A stretch of 64,000 nucleotides of DNA from Cadophora sp. MPI-SDFR-AT-0126. Its lineage: Eukaryota; Ascomycota; Leotiomycetes; Helotiales; Ploettnerulaceae. The DNA is taken from contig JAGMVK010000001.1 of the NCBI GenBank assembly GCA_020747065.1, positions 248,001-312,000 of the forward strand, read 5' to 3'. Positions 1 to 10,678 of this stretch are shown in pieces. Made by a program: the position numbers and the translations under genes. The notes beneath the pieces are model-generated. The model was not told the origin of the DNA, searched no databases, and was given only the letters and a program-made list of their open reading frames with translations. Numbering within the stretch: the first letter of the stretch is position 1; each line of letters starts with the position of its first letter.

Positions 1-1
1 A

Positions 2-1156
2 TACTACCAAGCCAACTACCTCACCGTCTCCATCCTCCTGCTATCCCCTGTCGTAGGCTATACCATCGCCGCTCTCGCAAATAATGGCATCCACATCCGC
101 TGGGGCCAGCGCGGAATTGCCATCCTCGGCCCCGGCCTACACGTCGTTGCATTCCTCGCTGTTGCGATGCATCCTCCGTACCAGGTCCTTGTCCTCGTCT
201 TCGTGCTGGCAGGCCTGGGGAGCGGGCTCGTGGACGCAGGGTGGAATGTCTGGATTGGGACCATGCCTGACAGCAGCGCCATCATGGGCTCGCTGCACAG
301 TTTATATGGGGTGGGGGCGGCGCTGGCACCTGTCGTTGCAAACGCCGTAATTACCAAGCTGGGCTGGGAGTGGTACGGCTTCTACTACCTGATGGCTCTC
401 GCCTCCACTGTTGAGCTGTTCACCTCCACGGTGGCCTTTTTCTCTAAGACAGGTGAACAGTACCGCCAACAGCACGGAATTACCTCAGAGCTAGAGCCAG
501 AGATCTTGCACGATCAGACCATCCCCAAGAACAGCCTGCCTGATAAGAAGAGGAGCAGCCCCGTGGTACAGGCGCTGGGCGACTCTTCGACATGGCTGAT
601 CAGCATCATCATCTTCCTGTACGCCGGCGTCGAGATCTCGCTTGCTGACTGGATCATGACCCTCGCCATCGACCTCCGCAACCAAACACCCTTCGCCGGC
701 AGCATGTTGACCTTCGCCTTCTGGGGCGGCCTGACCTTTGGCCGCGTCGTTGTCGGCTTCCTGATTCCGGTCTTTGGCAACCGCAAAGGTGTCATCACAA
801 TCTGCCTGATCATCACCATTCTCTCCCACCTTGTCTTTACCCTCCGGTCTGACCTCGCTACCTCCGCTGTGGTCGTGCCCCTGCTCGGTTTTTCTCTTGG
901 CCCGTTGTTCCCGGAGGCCGTGATCTTGCAAACGAAGCTGATCGACCGTAGCCTACACGTCGCAGCGGTCGGTTTTGCATGCGCTCTAGGGAGTGCGGGG
1001 GGCTGCGTGTTTCCGTTTTTGGTAGGCGTGATTGCCAATACATATGGTATCCAGATGTTGCTTCCCGTGGTCATGGTGATGCTGTTGCTGTGTTTGACGT
1101 GTTGGTTGCTGCTTCCCCGTCCGGCTGAGGATGATGTGGATCCCATACCAGGGTAG
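2..1156 (+). CDS. MFS transporter, 5'-truncated by window edge
   Basis: The frame is open from base 2, so the N-terminus lies outside the window; about 384 C-terminal residues remain and end at a TAG. The protein is a string of hydrophobic helices. It includes a YYQANYLTVSILLLSP helix at the left edge, a GxGSGLVDAGWN helix, a soluble central loop (about residues 145-180, rich in S/K/E), and a C-terminal half with GGLTFGR, an MFS-type loop. The sequence resembles the fungal Bsc6-like branch of the major facilitator superfamily, whose substrate is not firmly known. It is expected in a membrane as a 12-helix transporter. No intron is needed in the visible part. A short polar tail (AEDDVDPIPG) closes the protein. 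The family call is firm; the subfamily is from recollection of the motif pattern. Confidence 0.85.
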   Translation, partial: YYQANYLTVSILLLSPVVGYTIAALANNGIHIRWGQRGIAILGPGLHVVAFLAVAMHPPYQVLVLVFVLAGLGSGLVDAGWNVWIGTMPDSSAIMGSLHSLYGVGAALAPVVANAVITKLGWEWYGFYYLMALASTVELFTSTVAFFSKTGEQYRQQHGITSELEPEILHDQTIPKNSLPDKKRSSPVVQALGDSSTWLISIIIFLYAGVEISLADWIMTLAIDLRNQTPFAGSMLTFAFWGGLTFGRVVVGFLIPVFGNRKGVITICLIITILSHLVFTLRSDLATSAVVVPLLGFSLGPLFPEAVILQTKLIDRSLHVAAVGFACALGSAGGCVFPFLVGVIANTYGIQMLLPVVMVMLLLCLTCWLLLPRPAEDDVDPIPG

Positions 1157-1783
1157 TCCGGTGGTTTGGGTATCTAAATGTACTTGTAAGATTTGATTCA
1201 GCTGTAGATTACTTGAAAACTATACTTTTCCGCAAATTTCACTCGATCATTATACTTTCTCTGACTTGCTTGCTTCAATAAAAAAAATTTACTTCGCTCT
1301 GGTCTGTAATAGTAAGCGCTGATTATTACTTACTTATAATATGAAGTGAAAACGCTTTCCTAACTAGCACTCTTCTCTGAGTATTCGGATGAGGAAAGAG
1401 CTTCTGATAGCTAATATTAGAGAAAAGAATCATAAAGCAGCGAATAGTGGAAAATATCATGACCTGTATACATCGTTCTTGATACTCTGTGCTTTAATCG
1501 AAGAGAAATATTTAGAGGAAATAGTCTATCAATATGAACTTGGTAAGTCTACGGCAAGAATAATTATCATACTCAAACTACAAACTGTCTCGTGAAAGAG
1601 TGCAATTTGAACGCAGGGAGAGGCATTAGTGGATTCGTTTTATTGAAGGGCAATTTTACTGAATGTTTGATTTTGAGTACCAAGCAGTACCCGAAGTCAG
1701 CGTTTTCCTTTTTTATTTACTTACCTATCGCTTCCACCTAGGGGATCGAGCCTTCTACTCACCCTCTGCTTCCCAATTCTCCC
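1157..1783. other. AT-rich intergenic region
   Basis: Between the convergent MFS gene and the small minus-strand gene. The sequence is clearly more AT-rich than its surroundings. A 68-codon frame at 1389-1595 (+) is rich in I, L, K and E and starts with ATG, but shows no recognisable domain and is the composition expected from AT-rich DNA. It may be an old RIP-mutated relic; nothing can be named. Confidence 0.5.
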
Positions 1784-2299
1784 TCACCACTTGGTGAAGA
1801 AAAGTCCCGGTGGTGGCACAGGCATCACTCTCTTCCACTTCTCATCCAACATAATCCGATATCGCGGATCAGCCAACTCTTTGTTGACAGGCGTACTCCA
1901 AAGCGCAGGACCCGCAACGTTGCCCACAGACCCGAAGTAGCAGCTCGGTGATATGAACATATCCTTCTGATTCCTACTCGGACCTAAATTTGAGCCCGGA
2001 GATCCTTCATTGGCTGAAGGATAGTCCATGACGCAGGGAAGAACTCGCGTGGGAGTTACCCGTCTGCGGAGTCCGGCAGCTTTGACAACATCTTTGCCTG
2101 TTCTTAGTGCTGGTTTCGCTTTTTGATTGTAAGGAGTGGGGCTTTTTGCCGGTTTCGAAGCCTGGGAAGACGACTGCGAAGCTTCTTCCACTGGGAGCGC
2201 GGGAAGAGGCTTGTTAGTGTCGGCACGAGCGAGAAGGGGAGTTGACTCCGCAGCTTCGCCCTTGCCGGGTTTACGTCTGACATCAAAGCTGGTAGACAT
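1784..2299 (-). CDS. Hypothetical protein, 171 aa
   Basis: Intronless frame read from ATG at 2299. The frame is open further upstream to 2449, but that start is a TTG and the intervening residues look non-coding. The first ~90 residues are low-complexity and basic, rich in S, P, K and A (LPALPVEEASQSSSQASK). The C-terminal ~80 residues are more ordered, with conserved-looking aromatic and proline residues (DMFISPSCYFGSVGNVAGPA, ending PPPGLFFTKW). No signal peptide or membrane helix is seen. The compact C-terminal part suggests a real gene, probably a lineage-specific fungal protein. Function unknown. Confidence 0.55.
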   Translation of the reverse strand: MSTSFDVRRKPGKGEAAESTPLLARADTNKPLPALPVEEASQSSSQASKPAKSPTPYNQKAKPALRTGKDVVKAAGLRRRVTPTRVLPCVMDYPSANEGSPGSNLGPSRNQKDMFISPSCYFGSVGNVAGPALWSTPVNKELADPRYRIMLDEKWKRVMPVPPPGLFFTKW

Positions 2300-2802
2300 G
2301 GTGAATATGCTTACGATATGAATCTGAGTTAGATCCAGGAAGAAGCGCAAATTGTGAGTTATTGAGGTTGCAACTCGGGGATTATGGCAGTTTCTTATGT
2401 TACTCATTTCGTACTGTTCCATTCTCCTCAAAATTGGCGAGTCGTCCAATAGCGTGTCTCAAAGAAATTATGTGCAGCGAACAGACTCGAGTCAAGCTTT
2501 TAGATCAACCTCGATCAGAGAAGAGAACAATTCATTCAGGTATTTTTGAAAGAAATTCACCATTGTTCTTGAGCAGAATTGTACTCTCCTGTGATTTCTT
2601 TGTCTGAAGCGATCGAGATTTCAGCATCCATTATTGACTCTGGCACGTTCTACGAATAGAAAACGTTGTCGTAGTCATGCTTTGTGGCGATTTCTGAGAC
2701 AATAGTCACTACTCAATTCTGAGAAGTTGAACCAGCAACCCACCAGCTCTGGGTGCCACATTTGGTGTCCACCGACTGGAATCAGAGTCTCATACTGTCA
2801 CA
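2300..2802. other. Divergent intergenic region
   Basis: About 500 bp between the start of the minus-strand hypothetical gene and the start of the plus-strand amidoligase. It presumably holds both promoters. No clear TATA element or conserved site stands out. Confidence 0.4.
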
Positions 2803-4078
2803 ATGGCCTCATCCATCACCTTCGGCGTCGAGACTGAGTTCAACCTCGCTTTTCTCTATGACGATGAATTTGTTGCAGACCAAGCCGAGACCCGAGTGAT
2901 AGATGCGTCCTTGGCAGAAGAGGTGATTCGACATAAAAGGTCCTTCTACGGCTTCATACCAAATGAACCTATCCCCGAGAACATTCGCGAGGAATTCAGA
3001 TTTAATGTCAAAAAGAGAAGCATGCTATACAATATCCGCGATAAGCTTAGATCGATTGGCTCTCCAGCAGAGATACATTCGGCCGTTGACCCTCCCTCCG
3101 TGTGGGAAATATGCTACGACGAAAGTCTCGAGGCTCCTGAGGAGACACCCTATTGTTGGCTCCCCATGGAGATAAAGTCACCAGCTCTTCCATTCACACC
3201 CGCTTCATTGGAACTAGTGAAGGAAGTATGTGCTCTGATTGATAGTACTTATATCACGAATACGAATCGGCCTACCGGTGTACATGTTCATATTTCAGCA
3301 GGAAAAACACCCCTCGACTTCCATACCATGCAGAAACTCTATGTCTTCCTCTGGGTATTTGAGCCCCAAATGAGCACTCTGCATCCAACACACCGACAAA
3401 AAAGTAAGTATTGCCGCGGAATGCGCGAACAATCTGCACTGGTTGCTGATTTCACCGAGAATGGGGAGATCCTCCTTCAATTCTCCAAGGCATTGCCGAG
3501 TTTTACAAGTGTCAAAATCTCGAGAGCTTGTTGAATAAAGCAATGTGCTGTGCTAGAAGCAAATTCACTGCTTTCAATTCAAGAATTGCTCTGTGCTGGG
3601 TGAAGGAACCCCATTGTTCTCATAAGCCCACAGTCGAGTGTCGACAACACGAAGGGACGCTTGATGGAGAAAGGATAATTCAGTGGATCAAATTCCTTGC
3701 TGGACTTGTGCAATCCTTGGAGACGATCAGTTCCGAATCTTTCACGGAGCTGCTGGAGCACGCCCAAAATGAGAAGTGGGAGAAGACTGACAAAGACAAA
3801 GCGGCCCATGATGAGAACCAAGCTGAGTTTGGCCCGATCCCAGCCGAAAGCACACTCACTATCATAGACATATTGGAGTATCTGGGTCTAAAAAGTCAGC
3901 GGACTACTATGACCACCGACTCTTTCCCTTCGCAGGTAGAGAGATACTGGAGAATCTCAATGTCTTCATCTGGAACACTGACGCTCATGTGGCAGCTACT
4001 CCTACCAAACCGGCTGGGAATCACGAAGCTGGGGAACAAGGCACGAAAGAGTTCGATCCTCTATGGTATATGATATAG
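2803..4078 (+). CDS. Fungal amidoligase-family protein, frame broken twice (possible pseudogene)
   Basis: It begins FGVETEF, the N-terminal signature of the putative amidoligase family (PF12224-like, ATP-grasp/COOH-NH2 ligase fold; biological substrate unknown in fungi). In order follow a GVHVHISAG motif (about residue 160), SKYCRGMREQS, and the family's VECRQHEGTLDGERIIQWIK motif at 3629-3688. These lie in three different frames. Frame 1 (2803 to about 3465) must pass to frame 3 near a GGGG run at 3463-3466. Frame 3 must pass to frame 2 at an AAAAA run at 3890-3894, where the expected ADYYDHRLFPF C-terminal motif resumes and runs to TAG at 4078. Each shift equals one missing base in a homopolymer. 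No good intron explains either: a 59-nt GTTGCT...GAG intron at 3442-3500 would fit frame but has poor signals. Either the gene is decaying or the assembly has two undercalls. Confidence 0.75.
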
Positions 4079-5315
4079 AAGGCTCATGGAGACAGACATA
4101 GACTTTCAAATCTTTATCGCCAACGCTGGCGAAGACTCGTGAATAATTCAGGCTAATAAAATTCAATGCTAAAGATTTCGAAAGGTTGCAAGATGATATT
4201 TTTCTGTAGATGACCGAAGAATTCTCTCCTATGCTGGCTAAGTCTGTGACTGTCAAGTGATAACAGTGTGGGACAAGTGAGCAGAGGCATTTCACAGTTA
4301 CAGCTAACTACTAAATATATCACAAGTACTGAAAATAGTTTCAGTATCAAATGATTTTCATAGTGACTCCTATTCAAAGTTTTAGATTCGGAGAAACACT
4401 CAAAATTTGGGCTGCTCTGCCGCGATCAGCATTAGGATTGAAAGCGAGCCCAGCGAAGGTGCTTGGATGCGAGAAACCAGCAGAGGCGGTCATCGAGTTA
4501 ATCTGAAATCTGTCGAAGTTCCAATGCAGTGCTTATAATGAGCTGTTGGGGGAGACATTGTAGTAGAAGCCGTACGGAGAAATTTTTTTTACCTTGTTCA
4601 GTAGAGCTTGTGGATTTTTGCTTCCGGCCCTTCAGCGAGACTGAACTGAAACAAATGGGCAAGGCCGAAGACTAGCGTGTCTTTCTGAAATATCGGCACT
4701 GTTGAAGAGAGGATCGTCGTTGTGTTTTCTGAATGCTGTCAATCATCAAAAGTGATGCAGAGTAAGCTTCAATAGAAGTTCCGAACATCTTGATCGGCAA
4801 CTTCTTGAAAAGAAAATATGCCAACTGAAACCCTCTGGCTGTCTTACAAGAAATGCCCAAAAGTTAAAGATGCTTTACGTTATAGAAGCTTTTGTTTGAG
4901 TAATCTAAAGGGAAACGCTGGACGGCTTTGGGATCTCGCTTGTGGTCGTGCCATGCTCGCCATGTTTACTCACCATCCTTCGCCACATTGAGGTATGGAT
5001 TGAAGCGACATACAGACCTAGGAAGCCTACTTCTTTTGAGTTTTCATACAGGATTTGCTCTGTGGAATATCCAGAGACGTTCCTGACAGCACTTACAAGG
5101 AATTGCCTTGTTTAGAAATAACAGGTACGAAGACCGAATAAATTTACCGTTTGATGAGGACAATTTCAGGAACGGTCGTATATCGTCCTCTACATGTTGC
5201 CTCGGGAAAATATGTTAACGATTGCTTTCTTCTTGATATGGGAGTCCACTTTGAGATTGTCTGGGGGTTGGCATAAGGCTAAACTTTGCCCTTGCAGCTG
5301 CAGAGTACGAAAGCG
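4079..5315. other. Intergenic region without recognisable gene
   Basis: About 1.2 kb between the 3' end of the amidoligase and the 3' end of the rhodopsin-domain gene. Only short frames on either strand, none with domain-like sequence. The length is large for a convergent 3'-3' interval, so a degraded element may be present, but no terminal repeats were seen. Confidence 0.4.
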
Positions 5316-6765
5316 CTACAAAGCTTGTCCTTGAGTTTCACGGAACACCCTAGTCTCAACAGTTTTCCTGATACCACGGTGGTCCTCGCCATCTTCTAGA
5401 ATATGCTCTTGACTGCTGTTGTCATCCATCGCCGTCTTGACCATCGTCTCATTCTTCCCAGTATAAGATCGCAACTCGACCGCTCCGCGTGTGTCCCCTA
5501 ACTGACTGCGCTGTCCATATCCGTATCCCTGTGCGTACTTCGAGCGATTTGACGAACCGGCGAATGTTTTCCTGAATAGTGGTCGTAAGGCAGGAGAGGA
5601 TGCTGAGATGATTGCGAGGTTGACTTCGATTTGAGACCAGAGCAGAATATCTAGACCGATTAGCTTAGAGTTTGTACCGTAGAAACATTGCTTACAGATT
5701 GCATCGTATGAGGGGTCTTTCGTGACAGCATAAACGTGAAGGGCGTAAAATCGTAAGCATGAAGCAAGAATCGCAACTCCGCCAGTTGAGAAGATACCCA
5801 CCAACGCCACTAGAATCTGGTCAAGTGAGATCCAGTCGGCTCGTTGAGTGCACTTACATTTTCTTCGCGCATTTATATGTAGCTTTGCCAATGTCGGCAA
5901 TGGCATGACAAGAATGACAACATCGGTCACAACATTGATTGTTGACATAGAGTAATATGAGGCAGGGACGTCGTTGCAGCCCTGTGGGAATGTGGGAGAC
6001 CACGCATTCTGCGGATGTGACCTACACTCGAAAGCCTTTCATTGTGTTATTAATTTGTACATGGTATCGTCTACCATTCTGTCCGTTACTTGCCTGGACG
6101 AACATCACAACGATAGTCTGCGTGGTGATGACACCCGTCACAATCCATACCCAGAGGCGAAACTTCTTCTGCGTTAAGATTCGATAATAAAGAGCAAGGA
6201 TGCTGAGCTTGACAAGGTAGAGAACGAAAGGATCTGCGGTAAATCAGCTTTTTCCGTTCCTTGCCGTAGGATCTCTTGATACTGGCTGAATAAACGTACA
6301 AACAATCTGATAAGCATACCCTGAAGAACCCAAACTTGTTAGCAGATCGACCTCTCATCGGCTGAAGAAGTTTCTAGTGAAAGTAATTGAAAGTTTAATT
6401 GAGCTGATTGGGAAGTAAAGAAATCATCGGTACTTACAATGCTTCAGAGTGGGAATCAAGATCTCTAGTAAAGGCAGTTCGTCAAGATGTCGCCCTGTCC
6501 CTAGGGAAACATGGAAACCATTCATGACTGCCATCCCAGTGGTAGCGCCCAACGCCCCGAGCATGATCCAGTCATCGGCGCCAACAACTTTGAGATAGAA
6601 GTGCCGACAGTAGAGTCTGGTCCACATTAGCAGCTATGAGAACCGTTAAGAACAACCTCGTTACCTGAGGGCAACCGTAAGGTAGGACATGAAGAGAAAG
6701 ACACTCATCACCACCAGAAACGTAACCTGGCGACTGCCGTTATCTGTTGTAATCAAAGACCCCAT
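5316..6765 (-). CDS. Rhodopsin-domain (PTH11-like) integral membrane protein, 355 aa
   Basis: Seven exons, all in phase: 6765-6665, 6616-6438, 6320-6300, 6233-6094, 6035-5858, 5809-5696, 5650-5316. The product has the fungal rhodopsin-domain layout (PF20684-like): about seven membrane helices, RLYCRHFYLKVVGADDWIML after helix 1, YPFVLYLVKLSILALYYRI in the middle, the ECRSHPQNAW/GCND loop, NVVTDVVILVMPLPTL, and WSQIEVNLAIISASSPALRPLF at helix 7. A polar ~75-residue cytosolic tail follows. Relatives include PTH11-like receptors that sense surfaces or ligands, but most are uncharacterised. Exon 3 is only 21 nt (encoding YAYQIV plus split codons). Intron 4 starts GC rather than GT (CAG|GCAAGT) and appears to end AAAG. 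The start at 6765 gives a short extracellular N-terminus before helix 1, as usual. Confidence 0.88.
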
Positions 6766-8420
6766 GGTAAAGTGGAATGCAAGTGGCAACAGCCAGCAAA
6801 ACCCAAGTTTTGAGGAGGAACTTAGATATACAGAATATCTGCTACATCTGAATCGACTCTTTGACGAATCCCAAATATGCAACCTTTAAGGGGTCTGGCT
6901 GACACTTGACAGTTTATTTTGCCCCTGGAAATCCCATAAGCAAACTTTGCATTTCATGAAGAGAGAGTCTTGGCAGCTAGGATTGGGAAACGGTTCCTGG
7001 ATCGGTGACATGGGCCTGGTAACATGACTGTCCTATCGGAGCAGATATCAATCCGATTTTTGGAATCTGTGCCTTCGACGGTACCGAATCGGAACAAAGC
7101 TATCAGTCCAAAACGTGAGATAAGACCTCCCAGCTTGAGCAGAACCGAATGGCCGGTCCTCTTCGCACCATCGTACTGTAATACGGAGCCATAACATCTC
7201 GATCCCTCTGGTGAGGTACTGCAAATCCACCTTTGGATCTCGCGTAATATGGCACAGCAGCCAGCTATCAACAGTTATCAACAGGCAATTACCAATTTCA
7301 TTTCTTCCCGCACATGATAAATTACTGCTGATGGCGTACGTATCAACTCATAGTGCGTAAAGTAGTGGAGGAAAATACAGAAGCAATACTCGATCTCCTC
7401 GCAAGCCACGGAAGGATTCATCCGTGCATGTTGGTTAAAGACTCCTTGTTGTGTAACGTCAACCACATGCGGAAATCTGGCGGACACCTTCCCCGAACCA
7501 AAGAGTGCTAGTTGGCAAGAATCCTTCAATCAAACTAGTTTTAGAACCAGGGTAATGACAAGGGAACACTGCAAGTATGCAAATTTCCAAGGAAATAGAA
7601 CAAATTTGCGGCAAGGGAGTAGGGCGAGAGCACCACGGGCACTAGTCTGCACTGTGCAACAGGCCACAACCGGAACGAGCCGTATCAAACATCTGAGGAG
7701 TCCACAAAAAGTGACAGGAGCCTGGTGACGGAAAGCAAAGGACGTCGGAAGCGAGCGAGTTGAATTGAGGGATATGGGGTTGAGACGAAAAAAGTACGCA
7801 GCGAATAGCTTGGCCCATGTTGCCAAGAATCATCCCAACTGAAATGCGGGGGTATTGCGGCGTTCGGCTCCACATAATCGTAGACCGCAAGGGTTCTTTG
7901 GACTGAAAATTGCTTTTTTATATTAAAGCTCGCTGCAACGGTGGGGTGCGAAGTCCGAGGATGATGCTTTGTATGGCCCGCCGGGAGATAGTCCGAAGAT
8001 TAGGGCTCCGAAGGAATAACAACAGGAGAAAAAACCAAAGCAAGAATGATCAGATAGCAGCGCAAGCATGAAACTAAACGAAGAGGAAATATAAGCAGAC
8101 CAATTGGGAATGCTTTACGTTTCCTCACCCTAGCCCGTTGGAGAAGGGAATTTTGGTTCAGTGCAGCTGGAATTAAACGTGGGTTCCAGAAACCTTCAAG
8201 TGTCACCTTGACCCCAGCATAACTTTCGCCCCTCGTGCCGGATATCACTTCCAGATCAATCCACAATTGAAATATTGGGCTTCCAGGCACATGTCTGATG
8301 GATCCCACTTCTGCTGTGAGTTTCATTTCAAGGGGCATATAAAACTAGCCATCGCCACGTGGGAATGAGAGTGATCACCACCACTGTCATTTCCGTCTTT
8401 TCAATCCTTCAACGGCTAAG
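6766..8420. other. Long divergent intergenic region
   Basis: About 1.65 kb between the starts of the rhodopsin-domain gene (-) and the tyrosinase (+), expected to hold both promoters. Frames of up to 112 codons occur on the minus strand (for example 8000-8338) but show no domain-like sequence. Apart from the TATA element near 8340, no specific site could be assigned. Confidence 0.4.
8338..8344 (+). promoter_or_regulatory. TATA box of the tyrosinase gene
   Basis: TATAAAA lies about 77 bp upstream of the tyrosinase ATG, followed by a CT-rich leader (TTTCCGTCTTTTCAATCC). Spacing and context fit a fungal core promoter. Confidence 0.55.
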
Positions 8421-10124
8421 ATGCATCCCGTAAACTTCCTTGCGATCTCTTTGGCCTCGGTGGCAAGCTTAGGTTCATGCAAACCGGCGGCGGACAAGAG
8501 GCAGGAAAGCTGTAATCAGGATAACTGCTACCGACAAATGGAGCAGAACCTGGGCCAAGCCTCGACATTCTGCCCAACATTTACAGCCGCTTCTTCGGCT
8601 ACTGCAGCTCTCCCGACTTTTGTGTCTATGTGCCAAGGTCTAATGTCACGAGTCTCCTCAGCCTGTGCTTGCCTGGTCCCAACCACACCGGCTCCGATCA
8701 CAGCAACGACAACCCCTCCGGCAACGACGACAGCACCACTTGTCTGCCACCAGGACAACTGCTACAGACAACTTCAGGCGAGCTCATCCCAGGCCTCTGA
8801 GTTCTGTCCAACATACACCCTCGGTCCAGCTACTGCTCCAATCCCAATCTTTGCCAATAACTGTGGAGGGCTTACATCAAGAATCTCTTCAGCATGCTCG
8901 TGTCTCTACCCCAAGACTACGGTCCCAATTGGCACTGTCACTTCAATCACCACTGTATCGACCTCTGTGACTACTACCAGCAGTACCACGGCTTCAGCAA
9001 CAGCATCTTGCAAGAACCCGCCTGTCCGCAAGGAGTGGAGAGGCATGTCCACAGCTGAGAAAGATGCATATATTGATGCCGTACTCTGCTTGACCAAGAC
9101 GGATGCTATTTCAGGAATCTCAGGAACCGTGAACAGATATGATGATTTCCATGCAGTAAGTCTAAAGCATCAAACATTTTGTCGACGACATATCTCTAAT
9201 GGCTCATAGATTCACAACAACCAAACCCCAAACATCCGTAAGTTGATCAGTACTTTCACCTCCAACTACAGAGACCTAACCTTGCGCAATAGATTGGGTC
9301 GGACACTTCATTCTCTGGCACAGATACATCACTGCTGCTTACGAGGCCGCCTTAAGGGACGAGTGCGGATACACAGGTGGTCAACCGTAAGTGGCCTTTG
9401 AACTTCTTCAAACGAATGAATTGAAACTGACTTGGCCAGGTACTGGGACTGGGCTCGCGACGCAGATGCTGTGAATTCAAACAGCACTGCCATTTTCGAA
9501 ACCGACATCTTCAGCCCCACAGTTGGATTTGGAGGCAACGGCCCATACATCGAAGAAACGACACCCGAACAGAACCCATTCGGCCTGACCGGCAGAACCG
9601 GAGGCGGATGCGTGACTGACGGTCCCTTCGCATACCCGGCATTCCAAGTCAACTACCCGGGCCCTGCCAAGTGCTTGACCAGAGATTTCATCCCCACAAT
9701 CATGAACACTTTCGCCGCTCAGGCCAATGTTGACGCTGTCATGGCCCAGCCAGACTACACTGCGTTTGCCAAGCAGATCGAGAACGAACCTATCTTCTCA
9801 ATCCCCAACATCCATGGAAGTGGCCATTTCGGCGTCGGGGGTGTCTTGGGCACGATCGGAGATGCGTATAACTCTCCCGGAGATCCATTGTTCTACCTGC
9901 ACCACGGCAATCTGGATCGAATTCTCACTGAGTGGCAGAACATCGACCTTGAGCAGCGCTTGAACGAGGTTGGCGGTCCGATCATCCCTTTCGACTATGG
10001 TGGAGAGAATATCACTCTGGACTTCACGATCAATCTGTCGCCTATTGCCCCGGCCATTACGCTTAAGGAGGCTTTGAATGCTCAGGGTAACACTTTCTGC
10101 TACACGTATGATACTCTGATGTGA
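8421..10124 (+). CDS. Secreted tyrosinase with duplicated six-cysteine N-terminal module, 513 aa
   Basis: Four exons: 8421-9155, 9210-9237, 9293-9386, 9440-10124. A signal peptide (about residues 1-19) is followed by a KR Kex2-like site at 26-27. Two tandem modules follow, with cysteines at 31, 36, 51, 71, 82, 84 and at 109, 114, 129, 148, 159, 161 (pattern CxQDNCYRQ...FCPT...C.GL.SR.SSAC.CL). They are separated and followed by Thr/Ser/Pro-rich, probably O-glycosylated, linkers. The catalytic domain carries type-3 copper sites: CuA from the His of DDFHAIHN and GHFILWHR, CuB from IHGSGH and the DPLFYLHHGNLDR helix. It should oxidise o-diphenols or monophenols outside the cell, for example in melanin or phenolic turnover. 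The intron 1 site directly follows the first CuA histidine region. A strong GTGAGT donor overlaps the stop, so a further 3' exon cannot be wholly excluded. Confidence 0.92.
8511..8906 (+). repeat. Tandem duplication of a six-cysteine module within the tyrosinase
   Basis: The two copies (residues ~31-85 and ~109-162) share QDNCYRQ, ASxFCPTxT, a central Pro-x-Phe, CxGL, SRxSSAC and CL, with all six cysteines aligned. Such modules with Thr-rich spacers occur at the ends of other secreted fungal proteins. A surface- or carbohydrate-anchoring role is inference. Confidence 0.75.
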
Positions 10125-10678
10125 GTAGAAGCAACGCCAAGATAATGTGGTGATGATGAATGTGGATGGTGACGGATACACTTGTACATATGTAACTAAA
10201 CTACGCTTGCTGCTTAATCACATTCGTTTCAAAACCAGAATGTCTCTCATGATCCTCTATTGCAGGCTTTAACAAGTACTTCAAAAGCCACGTGAGAACA
10301 AACAACGTCGAATGAACAATGCACGGGGGAAAATGTACGAGGAAACAAGCTTGCTTATGAATAGCATTATGCAGCCACAGATCCGCACTTGCGGTAACAC
10401 TTTTGCACTGTTGGGCAATAATGTCAATGTTGCTGGGTAAGAAATACACGACAGAGGACACAAGAGTAAGGAAGAAATAGAGAATCGGGAGGTAATATGA
10501 AGAAATCATGTCCTTCGCACCCATCAACCAAGCCTTGATTATAGACATGAATGAGGATGGTACATCTACAGCCGACAGATCCTGCACAAAGCCAATGGAT
10601 ATGCCCACCTAAAAGACAACCGGAACGCCACGTTATCTTTCCCGTTTTGTTTCCCGCATAGCTGACGTGTTGCAGATT
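10125..10678. other. Convergent intergenic region
   Basis: About 550 bp between the 3' ends of the tyrosinase and EBP2 genes. A hydrophobic frame at 10201-10608 (-) begins with GTG, not ATG, and has no homologous look. No gene is called. Confidence 0.45.

Noticed and set aside
491..1146. Long minus-strand frames of 146 and 210 codons
   Set aside because: They are antisense to the MFS transporter and have basic, low-complexity content expected from the reverse of a hydrophobic membrane protein.
3404..3556. Perfect GTAAGT donor inside the amidoligase, considered as an intron
   Set aside because: Using it removes the conserved SKYCRGMREQS motif, and the next TAG acceptor (3556) leads into a frame with an early stop.
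8000..8338. 112-codon minus-strand frame upstream of the tyrosinase
   Set aside because: No protein-like pattern; it covers the expected promoter region including the TATA box.
10201..10608. Hydrophobic 135-codon minus-strand frame
   Set aside because: The frame opens with GTG, has no domain pattern, and lies in the 3'-3' interval between the tyrosinase and EBP2 genes.
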